From NCBI GenBank assembly GCA_947486885.1, contig CANKVQ010000003.1, positions 1-16,688 on the forward strand: 16,688 nt of DNA. Reading direction: 5' to 3'. Both the position numbers and the translations under genes were made by a program. Origin of the DNA: a bacterium (GTDB taxonomy: Bacteria; Babelota; Babeliae; Babelales; JABDEC01). This document shows positions 1-6,466 of the stretch, one piece after another (position 1 is the first letter of the stretch; every line of letters starts with the position of its first letter). The notes beneath the pieces are model-generated. The model was not told where the DNA came from. It made no database searches and was given only the letters and a program-made list of their open reading frames with translations.

Positions 1-2
1 AA

Positions 3-275
3 GACAGCGATCTTACCGTCCTTAAGAAACAGTGCAATATGATTATTATGGCTCAAAAATTACGTAATGATTTATTAGCCGCCAGCACTGATGCGATTGA
101 TAACGTTAACGGTACAAAAAAATTGATGGGCGCCGGCATACATATCTATAGCCAATTAGCCCATCAACAATATTCTAGAACATCTGTAATTGATTCTTTA
201 AGTGCAACTAAAATACGCCTAGCAGGCTTAATTTACGCACAAAATTTAATTGAGAGTACTGATCGTCGCAATTAA
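3..275 (+). CDS. C-terminal part of an unrecognised protein (5' truncated by window edge)
   Basis: The frame is open from the first complete codon at position 3 to a TAA at 273-275, giving 90 residues. The first ATGs are at 39 and 48 and have no convincing Shine-Dalgarno sequence, so the true start probably lies left of the window. The visible part looks alpha-helical, with no transmembrane segment and no cysteine pair. I recognise no family. The gene is tail-to-tail with pepA: its stop ends 10 bases before the pepA stop, and no terminator hairpin lies between them. It could instead be a 78-residue protein starting at 39. Confidence 0.5.
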   Translation, partial: DSDLTVLKKQCNMIIMAQKLRNDLLAASTDAIDNVNGTKKLMGAGIHIYSQLAHQQYSRTSVIDSLSATKIRLAGLIYAQNLIESTDRRN

Positions 276-285
276 AAATTTAAAA

Positions 286-1806
286 CTATTGCCAATTCAT
301 AGCTAATTCAATTAATAATCTAACACCGACACCAGTGGCACTTTCTGAGCGATAATACGGCAAATCTGGTACTCCAAAAGCTGTTCCTGCAATATCTAAA
401 TGTACCCACGGTACATCACCAACAAAATGCTGCAAGAAACAAGCTGCTGTCGTAGCACCTGCCTGATATTGTTTAGCGCCAATATTACACAGATCAGCAA
501 CTTTAGCTTTTACAGCCACTTTGTAATCATCAGTTAATGGTAAACGCCAGACAAAATCGCCAGAGCTATTAGCAGCTTTAATTACTTGCGCTGTTAACTC
601 TTCATGTTCGCTAAATAAGCCACTGAAAAACGGCCCGAGTGAATAAGCACAAGCACCTGTAAGTGTCGCTAAATCTATAATCGCATCTGGATTATAGTGC
701 TTGACTGCATAAGATAGCGCATCGGCTAGAACTAATCTACCCTCAGCGTCCGTATTTTTAATTTCAGCAGTTTTGCCATTATAGAAAGTTACGATATCAC
801 CTGGCTTAGTTGCAGTACCACTAGGTAAATTTTCTGCCAGCGGCGCTAACCCAATGATATTAATTTTCGGTTTTAAATCAGCTAAGACACCCATTGCCGA
901 AATTACCGCTGCCGCACCCGACATATCATCTTTCATCTGCTCCATATTTAAAGCCGGCTTAATACTTAACCCGCCAGAATCAAACATGATACCCTTGCCA
1001 ACGAAAGCTACTGTCGGTGCGTTTGGCACAGCTGTTTTATATTCTAAGATCACAAATTTACAATCTGCCGCAGCACCAGCCGAAACACTGGCTAGGCCAC
1101 CCATGCCCATTTGCTTAACTTCTGCTTCGCCAAAAATCGTACACTCTAAATTTTTAGCTTTCGCGATTTCAGTGGCAAAATTAGCTAAATCATGTGGTGC
1201 TAATTTATTCGATGGTAAATCAACCCAGTTGCGCGTTTGATTTACCGCTAAACCAATCTTAATCCCCAAATCTAGCACAGCTTGATATTTTTGCGCTAAC
1301 TCAGGTTTAGCGAAATCAGCACCTACAATCGTGTAAATTAATTCATGAATTAATTTATCACCAGTAATAAACTGATCAAAATTATAATCAGCCATTACAC
1401 CAATAATTGCAGCCTGCTTGATAAGTTCTGCTGTATCACAACCAAACAAATCATGATCTGGCAGATTGCTGACTAGCGAATGAATATTATAATGTACCGC
1501 TGTACGGACAACTTTAGCGACCGTACGTCGATATTCTTCGATAGTTAATTTACTATCTGCTTTACCTAACCCCGCAAAGATTAAATATTTTAAATTAGTT
1601 CCAGTAGCGCATGGTAAGACTAAAATTTTATGGCGCTGGCCCTTAAATTTTTGATCTAAAACAAGTTGTTCTAATCTAGGCAAATAAGCTTGCGCTAAAT
1701 CATTAAAATCTGAACCAATATTTTCTTGCTCAGTTACGAAAAAAAGTCCGGCATCCGCTGATAGCGATAGCAGATCACCAGAAACTAAATTAAATTTAAT
1801 GGACAT
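286..1806 (-). CDS. pepA: Leucyl aminopeptidase (M17 family, cytosol aminopeptidase)
   Basis: A two-metal exopeptidase that removes N-terminal residues from peptides in the cytoplasm, as part of peptide turnover. The 506-residue length is normal for M17. The C-terminal catalytic domain carries the full ligand set: K271, D276 and K283 in the G-K-G-I-M-F-D-S-G-G-L-S-I-K-P segment, D294 in M-K-D-D-M-S-G-A, and D353, E355 and R357 in N-T-D-A-E-G-R-L. These lie one residue from the known E. coli PepA positions, so the enzyme should be active. The N-terminal domain (about 1-170) is more divergent, as is usual for the family. No strong Shine-Dalgarno sequence precedes the ATG at 1806; a TATAAA-like box lies about 20 bases upstream without a good -35. 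The gene is monocistronic here and convergent with the gene entering from the left. Confidence 0.96.
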   Translation of the reverse strand: MSIKFNLVSGDLLSLSADAGLFFVTEQENIGSDFNDLAQAYLPRLEQLVLDQKFKGQRHKILVLPCATGTNLKYLIFAGLGKADSKLTIEEYRRTVAKVVRTAVHYNIHSLVSNLPDHDLFGCDTAELIKQAAIIGVMADYNFDQFITGDKLIHELIYTIVGADFAKPELAQKYQAVLDLGIKIGLAVNQTRNWVDLPSNKLAPHDLANFATEIAKAKNLECTIFGEAEVKQMGMGGLASVSAGAAADCKFVILEYKTAVPNAPTVAFVGKGIMFDSGGLSIKPALNMEQMKDDMSGAAAVISAMGVLADLKPKINIIGLAPLAENLPSGTATKPGDIVTFYNGKTAEIKNTDAEGRLVLADALSYAVKHYNPDAIIDLATLTGACAYSLGPFFSGLFSEHEELTAQVIKAANSSGDFVWRLPLTDDYKVAVKAKVADLCNIGAKQYQAGATTAACFLQHFVGDVPWVHLDIAGTAFGVPDLPYYRSESATGVGVRLLIELAMNWQ

Positions 1807-1838
1807 AAGAACTTTCGCGAAATTTTATACAAACCACA

Positions 1839-1867
1839 TCCCTCGACTACGCTCAAGATGAACGGGA
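1839..1867. repeat. REP-like short palindromic element
   Basis: A 29-base block starts TCCC and ends GGGA. Its core, read on the minus strand, contains GAGCGTAGTCGAGGGA, in a noncoding gap upstream of pepA. It stands out by its GC content from the AT-rich surroundings. From memory, very similar strings occur as dispersed short repeats in unrelated bacterial genomes. Only one copy is seen in this window, so its repeat status is inferred. Confidence 0.4.
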
Positions 1868-1940
1868 TCAATCAAATTTTAGAAATTTTAGAAATATTAT
1901 AGCTCTCTAAAAACAAAAAGTCAGGTTTTAGAGTATAAAT

Positions 1941-2666
1941 TTATAGCCTAAATTTAGGACCAGCATATGGATAGAAAAAATCCATACGGTATGGCGTACC
2001 AAAAGCATGCAGCCCGCCTAGATATGGTTGTGGGTAGTAATGGGGATAGCCAGAGATCTTAGATTTATAAGCGATACTAAAATTTAGTTTATTTTGCTGT
2101 GATTTTAAATTTAAATTAGCTGTTTTTAAATATCTTTGCTCTAACTGTCGCAACTCGTAACCCAATTGTTGTTTAATAAATTTTACAATTTGCGCCGTAT
2201 CATTAAAACCAATTAATTTTTTGGCTAAAATATTTTGGTGCTTAAATAAGCAAATTATTGGCAAGTCAGCTGCCTGCTTAAAGCCCTGATCTAGTATATT
2301 AATTTGGTCAAGTTTATAACGTAACTTTAGAAAATTGAGATTATTTAAACTTAAATCTACGACCACCAAATCAATAAAATCTAATTCTTGCTGAGCTAAT
2401 TTAAATTGCTGCACTAATAAATCCGCCAAACTAGTTTTAAAGTTTAAATTATTATCAAAGCTATTAATTTTTTCTGCAAATAATACTGCTGTTAAAACTG
2501 GCAATTTATCACTTAAATATTCACGATTAATAATTTTATCAAAACTAAGTAGATCCATGGGAGCATGATATTCTAAGTCTTCATTAGCGGCACAACTTAA
2601 AAAATAAAAAACTAGCAAATATAATAAATAGCTTTTTAAGTAAACTCCCACACTTACCCCCCCCAT
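1941..2666 (-). CDS. Putative exported lipoprotein with a thioredoxin-like fold lacking CxxC
   Basis: 241 residues. The N-terminus has a hydrophobic stretch ending in F-L-S-C (Cys25), which reads as a lipobox, so the protein is probably lipid-anchored. Residues about 55-170 have the rhythm of a thioredoxin fold: a helix, a strand at L-V-V-V-D, then the L-P-I-I-C-L-F strand with its proline, a G-F turn and a closing amphipathic helix. No CxxC is present, so a redox role is unlikely. The last 35 residues are rich in Tyr, Pro, Gly and Phe, like an unfolded or surface tail. It is the second gene of an operon, 9 bases after the hydrolase. The ATG at 2666 lacks a Shine-Dalgarno sequence and is followed by a run of eight G. 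A GTG at 2651 sits 5 bases after that run and is a credible alternative start using it as ribosome-binding site. The exact function is unknown. Confidence 0.7.
   Translation of the reverse strand: MGGVSVGVYLKSYLLYLLVFYFLSCAANEDLEYHAPMDLLSFDKIINREYLSDKLPVLTAVLFAEKINSFDNNLNFKTSLADLLVQQFKLAQQELDFIDLVVVDLSLNNLNFLKLRYKLDQINILDQGFKQAADLPIICLFKHQNILAKKLIGFNDTAQIVKFIKQQLGYELRQLEQRYLKTANLNLKSQQNKLNFSIAYKSKISGYPHYYPQPYLGGLHAFGTPYRMDFFYPYAGPKFRL
2657..2664 (-). repeat. Homopolymeric G8 tract at the start codon of the lipoprotein gene
   Basis: Eight consecutive C on the plus strand, read as G on the coding strand. The run begins with the G of the ATG at 2666 and covers codons 2 and 3. Slipped-strand mispairing here would shift the frame from the ATG but would only change spacing for the GTG at 2651. 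It may therefore be a phase-variation tract or a G-rich ribosome-binding site. Confidence 0.5.
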
Positions 2667-2675
2667 ATTTAGCGA

Positions 2676-3686
2676 TTAGATATTAATTATTTCGCTATTT
2701 GGCTCTTTCTTATATCGTCCTGAAATAATCGTGGCAATAAAATCATTTACCATCTCTTCATAAATCGACGGGCGATGAAAAATCGAATCGCAATGACGAC
2801 GGCCTTCAGAAATCCATAAGCGCTTATAAATCGCAGCCGAATTTTCATAAATCCGACTCACAGCACTAACTGGCACTTTGGCATCATTTTTACAAACTAC
2901 AAAAAAACATGGAATCGTAACTTTTTTAATAGACTCAACTGGCGAAATAGGTTTCACCATTGTGTTGACATAAGAACTATCAAAATTAACAGAAAATTTT
3001 AATAACCATTTAATAATAGTTTGCACAAACGGTTTAAAAGCATTTTTTTCTAAATAAGTGCGCCCCGGAATATCCCATTCGTAACCAAAAAATTTAAACC
3101 TTAAAGCGTCTAATCCCTGCTTTACTACATCTTCACTAGAAGAAAATGGTGTATCAAGCCACATGGCATCAAAAAGTTTACGCTGCGCCTGAGATTCAAT
3201 GGCCGTAGCCGCACCCATTGAAAAAGCAAATGCTACAATCGGCTTATCTTTAATCCCTGGCTGAGAGCGTAAATAATCAACTGCTCCAAATACATCGTAA
3301 ACCTCATCGTAGCCTAAAGTACTTTGTTGTTCATGCTTACTTTCACCATGTGCCCGAAAATCAAATAAAAATGTATTGTATTTTTTAAATAATAAAGTGA
3401 ACGGAGCCAAATCAAATTTATCAGTTCCATATCCATGTAATAATACTATTGTAGCTTGTGCATCCGGCTGGTGAATGAAAATTCCGTTCCGAGCAATATA
3501 TTCGTTAGAATCACTATCTCTTCGGGAATAAAAAACGACCTGTTCTTGTTTGCCTGTATGGTGGTAACCATAAGAAAAATTATTAATTGTCGTATTGTAC
3601 TGTAGACAGCTCAACAATAATAAAAATTTAGTAATTTTAACTGCTTGATCAAGCACAAATTTATTTAGTACAAAGCGATCAGTCAT
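2676..3686 (-). CDS. Exported alpha/beta-hydrolase (serine hydrolase)
   Basis: 336 residues with an alpha/beta-hydrolase core from about residue 75. The oxyanion turn L-L-H-G-Y-G is at 82-87. The nucleophile elbow A-F-S-M-G has Ser156, with Ala154 in place of the usual first Gly. D268 (C-K-N-D-A-K-V-P) and H298 (G-R-R-H-C-D) complete a plausible triad. The layout resembles the FrsA/BEM46-like peptidase or esterase group; the substrate cannot be told. Residues 16-28 form a short hydrophobic stretch ending L-L-S-C, suggesting a signal peptide or lipobox (Cys27), so the enzyme is probably periplasmic or membrane-attached. An A-A-G-A-G stretch precedes the ATG at 3686. It is first in the operon with the lipoprotein and is driven by the promoter at 3750-3779. 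Confidence 0.85.
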   Translation of the reverse strand: MTDRFVLNKFVLDQAVKITKFLLLLSCLQYNTTINNFSYGYHHTGKQEQVVFYSRRDSDSNEYIARNGIFIHQPDAQATIVLLHGYGTDKFDLAPFTLLFKKYNTFLFDFRAHGESKHEQQSTLGYDEVYDVFGAVDYLRSQPGIKDKPIVAFAFSMGAATAIESQAQRKLFDAMWLDTPFSSSEDVVKQGLDALRFKFFGYEWDIPGRTYLEKNAFKPFVQTIIKWLLKFSVNFDSSYVNTMVKPISPVESIKKVTIPCFFVVCKNDAKVPVSAVSRIYENSAAIYKRLWISEGRRHCDSIFHRPSIYEEMVNDFIATIISGRYKKEPNSEIINI

Positions 3687-3749
3687 CCGCTCTTACCTAC
3701 TCTCATCCAAAAATTTTTACAAAAAGCTGCCGTTTAAAAATCTACTATT

Positions 3750-3779
3750 ATTATATTTGGATTTGGATACTTGTTGCAA
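3750..3779 (-). promoter_or_regulatory. Sigma70-type promoter for the hydrolase-lipoprotein operon
   Basis: On the minus strand, -35 TTGCAA (3774-3779) and a perfect -10 TATAAT (3750-3755) are separated by 18 bases. This predicts a start near 3743 and a leader of about 55 bases before the ATG at 3686. Confidence 0.65.
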
Positions 3780-4020
3780 TAGAAATCTAAAAAATTCTTC
3801 AAGTGACTATTTAACACCACCCGCCCTACTCAAAATTGCCCAAATTTTAGGCTTTTTCTTCTAACAAGCAAACCCACAAGCTTTAGCTGCAATAATTTCT
3901 TCAGCGAAGCTAATAAGCGCAAACTAATTTAGCTTTCTGGCAAAATTAACTAGGCGTATTAGACCCCTTAATTAAAGCGCTCAAAGAACAAAAGTAAATT
4001 AAATTATTTTAATTGTTTAA
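3780..4020. other. Intergenic stretch with decayed coding-like fragments
   Basis: No gene is supportable. On the plus strand several short open pieces (for example around 3829-3855 and 3864-3910) are interrupted by stops in every frame, and stops continue up to 4020. It lies directly before the Fic-like tail at 4021-4254 and may be the rotted upstream part of that gene. I see no H-P-F-x-D-G-N Fic motif in it. Confidence 0.35.
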
Positions 4021-4254
4021 AAATTATTTGGGGCCCTTAAAACAGGCCCCATTTTTATTCTTAACGCCAGTTCGAAATTAATATGGCAATGGGCTTTACA
4101 AAATAGTCCCAACGAATTTACCCGCAGGGATGCGATTAAGGCCATGGGGTTTCTAGCCCGCACCGTAGAATCGATTATCAAAAAATTGGTCATTTTAAAA
4201 CGTTTGCAACGCTTAGGTGAAGGTTCAGCCACACGTTATAAAGTAATTGTCTAA
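4021..4254 (+). pseudogene. Remnant winged-helix C-terminal tail of a Fic-like protein
   Basis: A plus-strand frame is open from just after a TAA at 4018-4020 to a TAA at 4252-4254 (77 codons). It reads as a winged-helix module. A helix with F-T-R-R-D-A-I-K-A-M-G is followed by the recognition helix A-R-T-V-E-S-I-I-K-K-L and a wing, L-G-E-G-S-A-T-R-Y-K-V. This order is typical of the C-terminal DNA-binding-like domain of Fic-family proteins. The only in-frame ATG (4144) is in the middle of the domain and has no ribosome-binding site, so this is best read as the surviving 3' end of a lost gene. Its stop overlaps the stop of the convergent kinase-like gene. Other winged-helix proteins are possible parents. 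Confidence 0.45.
4030..4059 (+). terminator. Terminator-like hairpin within the remnant
   Basis: GGGGCC (4030-4035) pairs with GGCCCC (4045-4050) across a 9-base loop and is followed by ATTTTTATT. The structure fits an intrinsic terminator on the plus strand, but it lies inside the Fic-like remnant frame and may be incidental. Confidence 0.25.
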
Positions 4255-4895
4255 ATTATTTTTTCTGAAATCAGCAGCTCATGCAACCGCTCAGCTTGCA
4301 CAACAGGGTCGCCAAACTTTTGGGTAAATTTAATTAATTTAAGATTATTTATTTCGCAATGTTTTACTGTAGCTTGCGCAACATAAGCTTGCTCTAAAGC
4401 ATAATTTTCAGAAAAACCAGCTAGCTGGTCGCTAGCACGGCCCCGCTCTTGTAAAAATTTATCGCGATCAGCTTGAGATACTTCTAGCAAAATTACAATA
4501 TCAGCATCTGGAAAATATTTTTGATCGAGCTCTGCGAGCTTTTTAAAAATTGGCAAATAAGGGTCACTCGCTGGCAATAACCAATCCATGCCAGGCTCCC
4601 CAAGATAATCGCCATTTATTTTAAAAAAATAAGTATCTAATAACACTAACTCACCAGTTTTACGAATAAGATCTGCATCGATATATTTAGCCGCCCATAG
4701 CTGTCTAAAAGAAAATAACGCTAGCGCTGGGCCATATTTCGCTTGATTGCGAGCAATGTCTGGCCAAGCATCTACTTCGGGTTCTGACACACAAACAATA
4801 TTTAATTTTTCAGCTAAAATTCTAGCCAATGTCGATTTACCACACCCCGAAATACCAGAGAAAGCAATAATTTTACCAGTTAATTTTAAGTTCAT
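4251..4895 (-). CDS. Deoxynucleoside-kinase-like P-loop kinase
   Basis: 214 residues from the ATG at 4895. That start is 4 bases after the stop of the upstream gene and has an AGG 8 bases ahead; an in-frame TTG at 4919 would add 8 residues and overlap the previous gene. Walker A G-I-S-G-C-G-K-S-T is at 14-22. S-E-P-E-V-D-A-W at 37-44 matches the E-P-V-x-x-W substrate strand of deoxynucleoside kinases, and F-S-F-R-Q at 61-65 sits where that family has its base-contacting F-Q. A lid-like Q-E-R-G-R-A-S-D lies near 149-156, after a P-D-A-D-I-V-I-L-L-E strand. The usual E-R-S segment is replaced by L-L-D-T-Y. The likely reaction is 5'-phosphorylation of a salvaged nucleoside using ATP, in the cytoplasm. 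Another P-loop small-molecule kinase remains possible. Confidence 0.7.
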   Translation of the reverse strand: MNLKLTGKIIAFSGISGCGKSTLARILAEKLNIVCVSEPEVDAWPDIARNQAKYGPALALFSFRQLWAAKYIDADLIRKTGELVLLDTYFFKINGDYLGEPGMDWLLPASDPYLPIFKKLAELDQKYFPDADIVILLEVSQADRDKFLQERGRASDQLAGFSENYALEQAYVAQATVKHCEINNLKLIKFTQKFGDPVVQAERLHELLISEKII

Positions 4896-4899
4896 AAAA

Positions 4900-6369
4900 C
4901 TAGCCTGCAAACTGCTCAATAATTTCAGTTAACGCTTTTTTATCCTTTGATCCTACAAACTGCGTAACTACTTCGCCATTACGACAAATTATAAAAGTCG
5001 GTATGCGTAGAACATAGAATTTGCGTACCAAATCTTCAGCTTCTGAAACATTGATTTTAATAAATTTAACTTTACCGGCAAACGTTTCTGCTAAGTCTTC
5101 AAAATTGGGCAACATCTGTGTGCAAGCTGGACAATGTGGACCCCAAAAATCTAAAATAACTGGAATTTTACTTTGCATTACTTCACGCTCTAATTCGGCT
5201 AAACTACTAATCGAACTAACTAAATTGGATTTAGTAACTTTAGGTTGAAAATAACGCGTAAAATTTTGTTTAGCTAACTCAGCATTAAATCCAATTGATT
5301 GTAAAAATCTATCGGCATCTAAAGCCGCTTTGTTGCCCTCAGCGCAAGCTATTCCCGCTTGACGATAATAATTATCGCTAACTTCGCCCGCAGCAAATAT
5401 TCCCGGCTTAGAAGTAGCTTGAGTGCGCCCCTGAACTTTAATATAACCAGCAGCATCTAAATCTAGTTGCCCTACGAACAACTTTGTATTTGGATCGTAA
5501 CCAATCGCTAAAAAAACGCCGTCTATAGGCATTTGCGTAACTTGAGATTTTTTGGTGCTTACCTCCGTAGTAACTAATTCTATACCAGTAACATCTTCGC
5601 CATTGCCAACAATGGTTTTAATTGAACTATTAAAAATAATTTTAATAGTTTCTGGCAAAGCTTGTACGCGAGCTTGCATGCGCGCTGAAGCTCGCAATTT
5701 ATTTCCTCGTACTATTACCAAGACTTGCTTAGCATAAGCTGCCAATTGCAAAGCCTCTTCCATAGCTGAGTCTCCACCGCCGACTACTGCTACATTCAAA
5801 TCTTTGAAATAAGGTGCATCACAGATAGCGCAAGCACTAACACTTTTACCCCAATACTCCTGCTCACCCGGCACGCCTAAAGTTTTAGGTGTAGCCCCAG
5901 TAGCGATAATTACAGTTAAAGCATTGAATTTAACTTTATCAGTGGTCGTAATTTCGTAAGGCCATTTAGAAAAATCAACTTGATCAACCGTTGCGGTCAT
6001 AAATTTGACCCCTAATTCTTGATTTTGCGTCCGCAATCTAGTAATTAAATCGGGCCCCAAAATCAATTTTTCGCCGGGCCAATTTTCAACATCAGTAGTA
6101 CCCATCAATAATCCCCCCGGCTTGCTACCCTCAATAATCACAGTGTGCAACCCTGCCCTGGCCGCATAAATACCAGCTCCTAGTCCGGCTGGCCCAGAAC
6201 CAATAATCGCTACCGGTGCTAATTTTCGATATTTGCTAATTAAATTTAAATCAAAAACCGGGGCTTCAATCTGTTTATAAAAATGAACTACCCCTAAGAT
6301 TCCTAATCCAAGCATTATTCCTAGTAATATTTTAGCGCTAAATCGAGCCATAATTGACAAAAATCCCAT
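4900..6369 (-). CDS. Membrane-anchored thioredoxin reductase-thioredoxin fusion
   Basis: 489 residues in three parts. Residues 11-30 are a transmembrane segment. Residues 50-360 are a low-molecular-weight thioredoxin reductase with G-S-G-P-A-G (57-62, FAD), redox pair C180-A-I-C183, and nucleotide-site G-G-G-D-S-A (197-202). Residues 385-489 are a thioredoxin with W-G-P-H-C413-P-A-C416 and cis-proline in R-I-P-T-F. Electrons would flow from a nicotinamide cofactor through FAD and C180/C183 to the attached thioredoxin. Several sites deviate: CAIC instead of CATC, CPAC instead of CGPC, V-R-G-N-K-L-R where NADPH-specific enzymes have H-R-R-x-x-x-R, and F-A-A-G-E instead of F-A-A-G-D at the FAD-contacting acid. 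No Shine-Dalgarno sequence precedes the ATG at 6369, and a TATAGT box at 6374-6379 is almost on top of it. The ATG at 6351 may therefore be the real start. It is followed 4 bases later by the kinase-like gene. Confidence 0.93.
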   Translation of the reverse strand: MGFLSIMARFSAKILLGIMLGLGILGVVHFYKQIEAPVFDLNLISKYRKLAPVAIIGSGPAGLGAGIYAARAGLHTVIIEGSKPGGLLMGTTDVENWPGEKLILGPDLITRLRTQNQELGVKFMTATVDQVDFSKWPYEITTTDKVKFNALTVIIATGATPKTLGVPGEQEYWGKSVSACAICDAPYFKDLNVAVVGGGDSAMEEALQLAAYAKQVLVIVRGNKLRASARMQARVQALPETIKIIFNSSIKTIVGNGEDVTGIELVTTEVSTKKSQVTQMPIDGVFLAIGYDPNTKLFVGQLDLDAAGYIKVQGRTQATSKPGIFAAGEVSDNYYRQAGIACAEGNKAALDADRFLQSIGFNAELAKQNFTRYFQPKVTKSNLVSSISSLAELEREVMQSKIPVILDFWGPHCPACTQMLPNFEDLAETFAGKVKFIKINVSEAEDLVRKFYVLRIPTFIICRNGEVVTQFVGSKDKKALTEIIEQFAG

Positions 6370-6412
6370 AAAAACTATAGTTAAAACTAATCACTTTTAA
6401 TCTAAATTTTAA

Positions 6413-6418
6413 TACAAT
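6413..6418 (+). promoter_or_regulatory. Possible -10 box for the FtsH-like gene
   Basis: TACAAT lies 48 bases before the ATG at 6467 in the 97-base divergent gap. No good -35 is found at 16-18 bases, so the call rests on one hexamer. Confidence 0.3.
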
Positions 6419-6466
6419 CTGAAGAAATTTAAAAAGTTCGATCAAAATGTACATATGGAAGTTAAC

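Noticed and set aside
854-1240. Plus-strand open frame antisense to pepA
   Set aside because: It lies within the well-supported M17 catalytic region and its translation is compositionally odd.
1905-1933. CTCTAAAA / TTTTAGAG inverted repeat as a terminator after the lipoprotein operon
   Set aside because: The stem is AT-rich and only 8 bp, with no clear T-tract, so it is too weak to call.
2676-3686. Possibility that the exported hydrolase is a cutinase or lipase of known specificity
   Set aside because: Only the triad and fold motifs are visible; nothing in the sequence identifies the substrate.
4017-4232. Minus-strand open frame of 71 codons opposite the Fic-like remnant
   Set aside because: The plus-strand translation reads as a winged-helix domain, while the minus one has no domain logic or ribosome-binding site.
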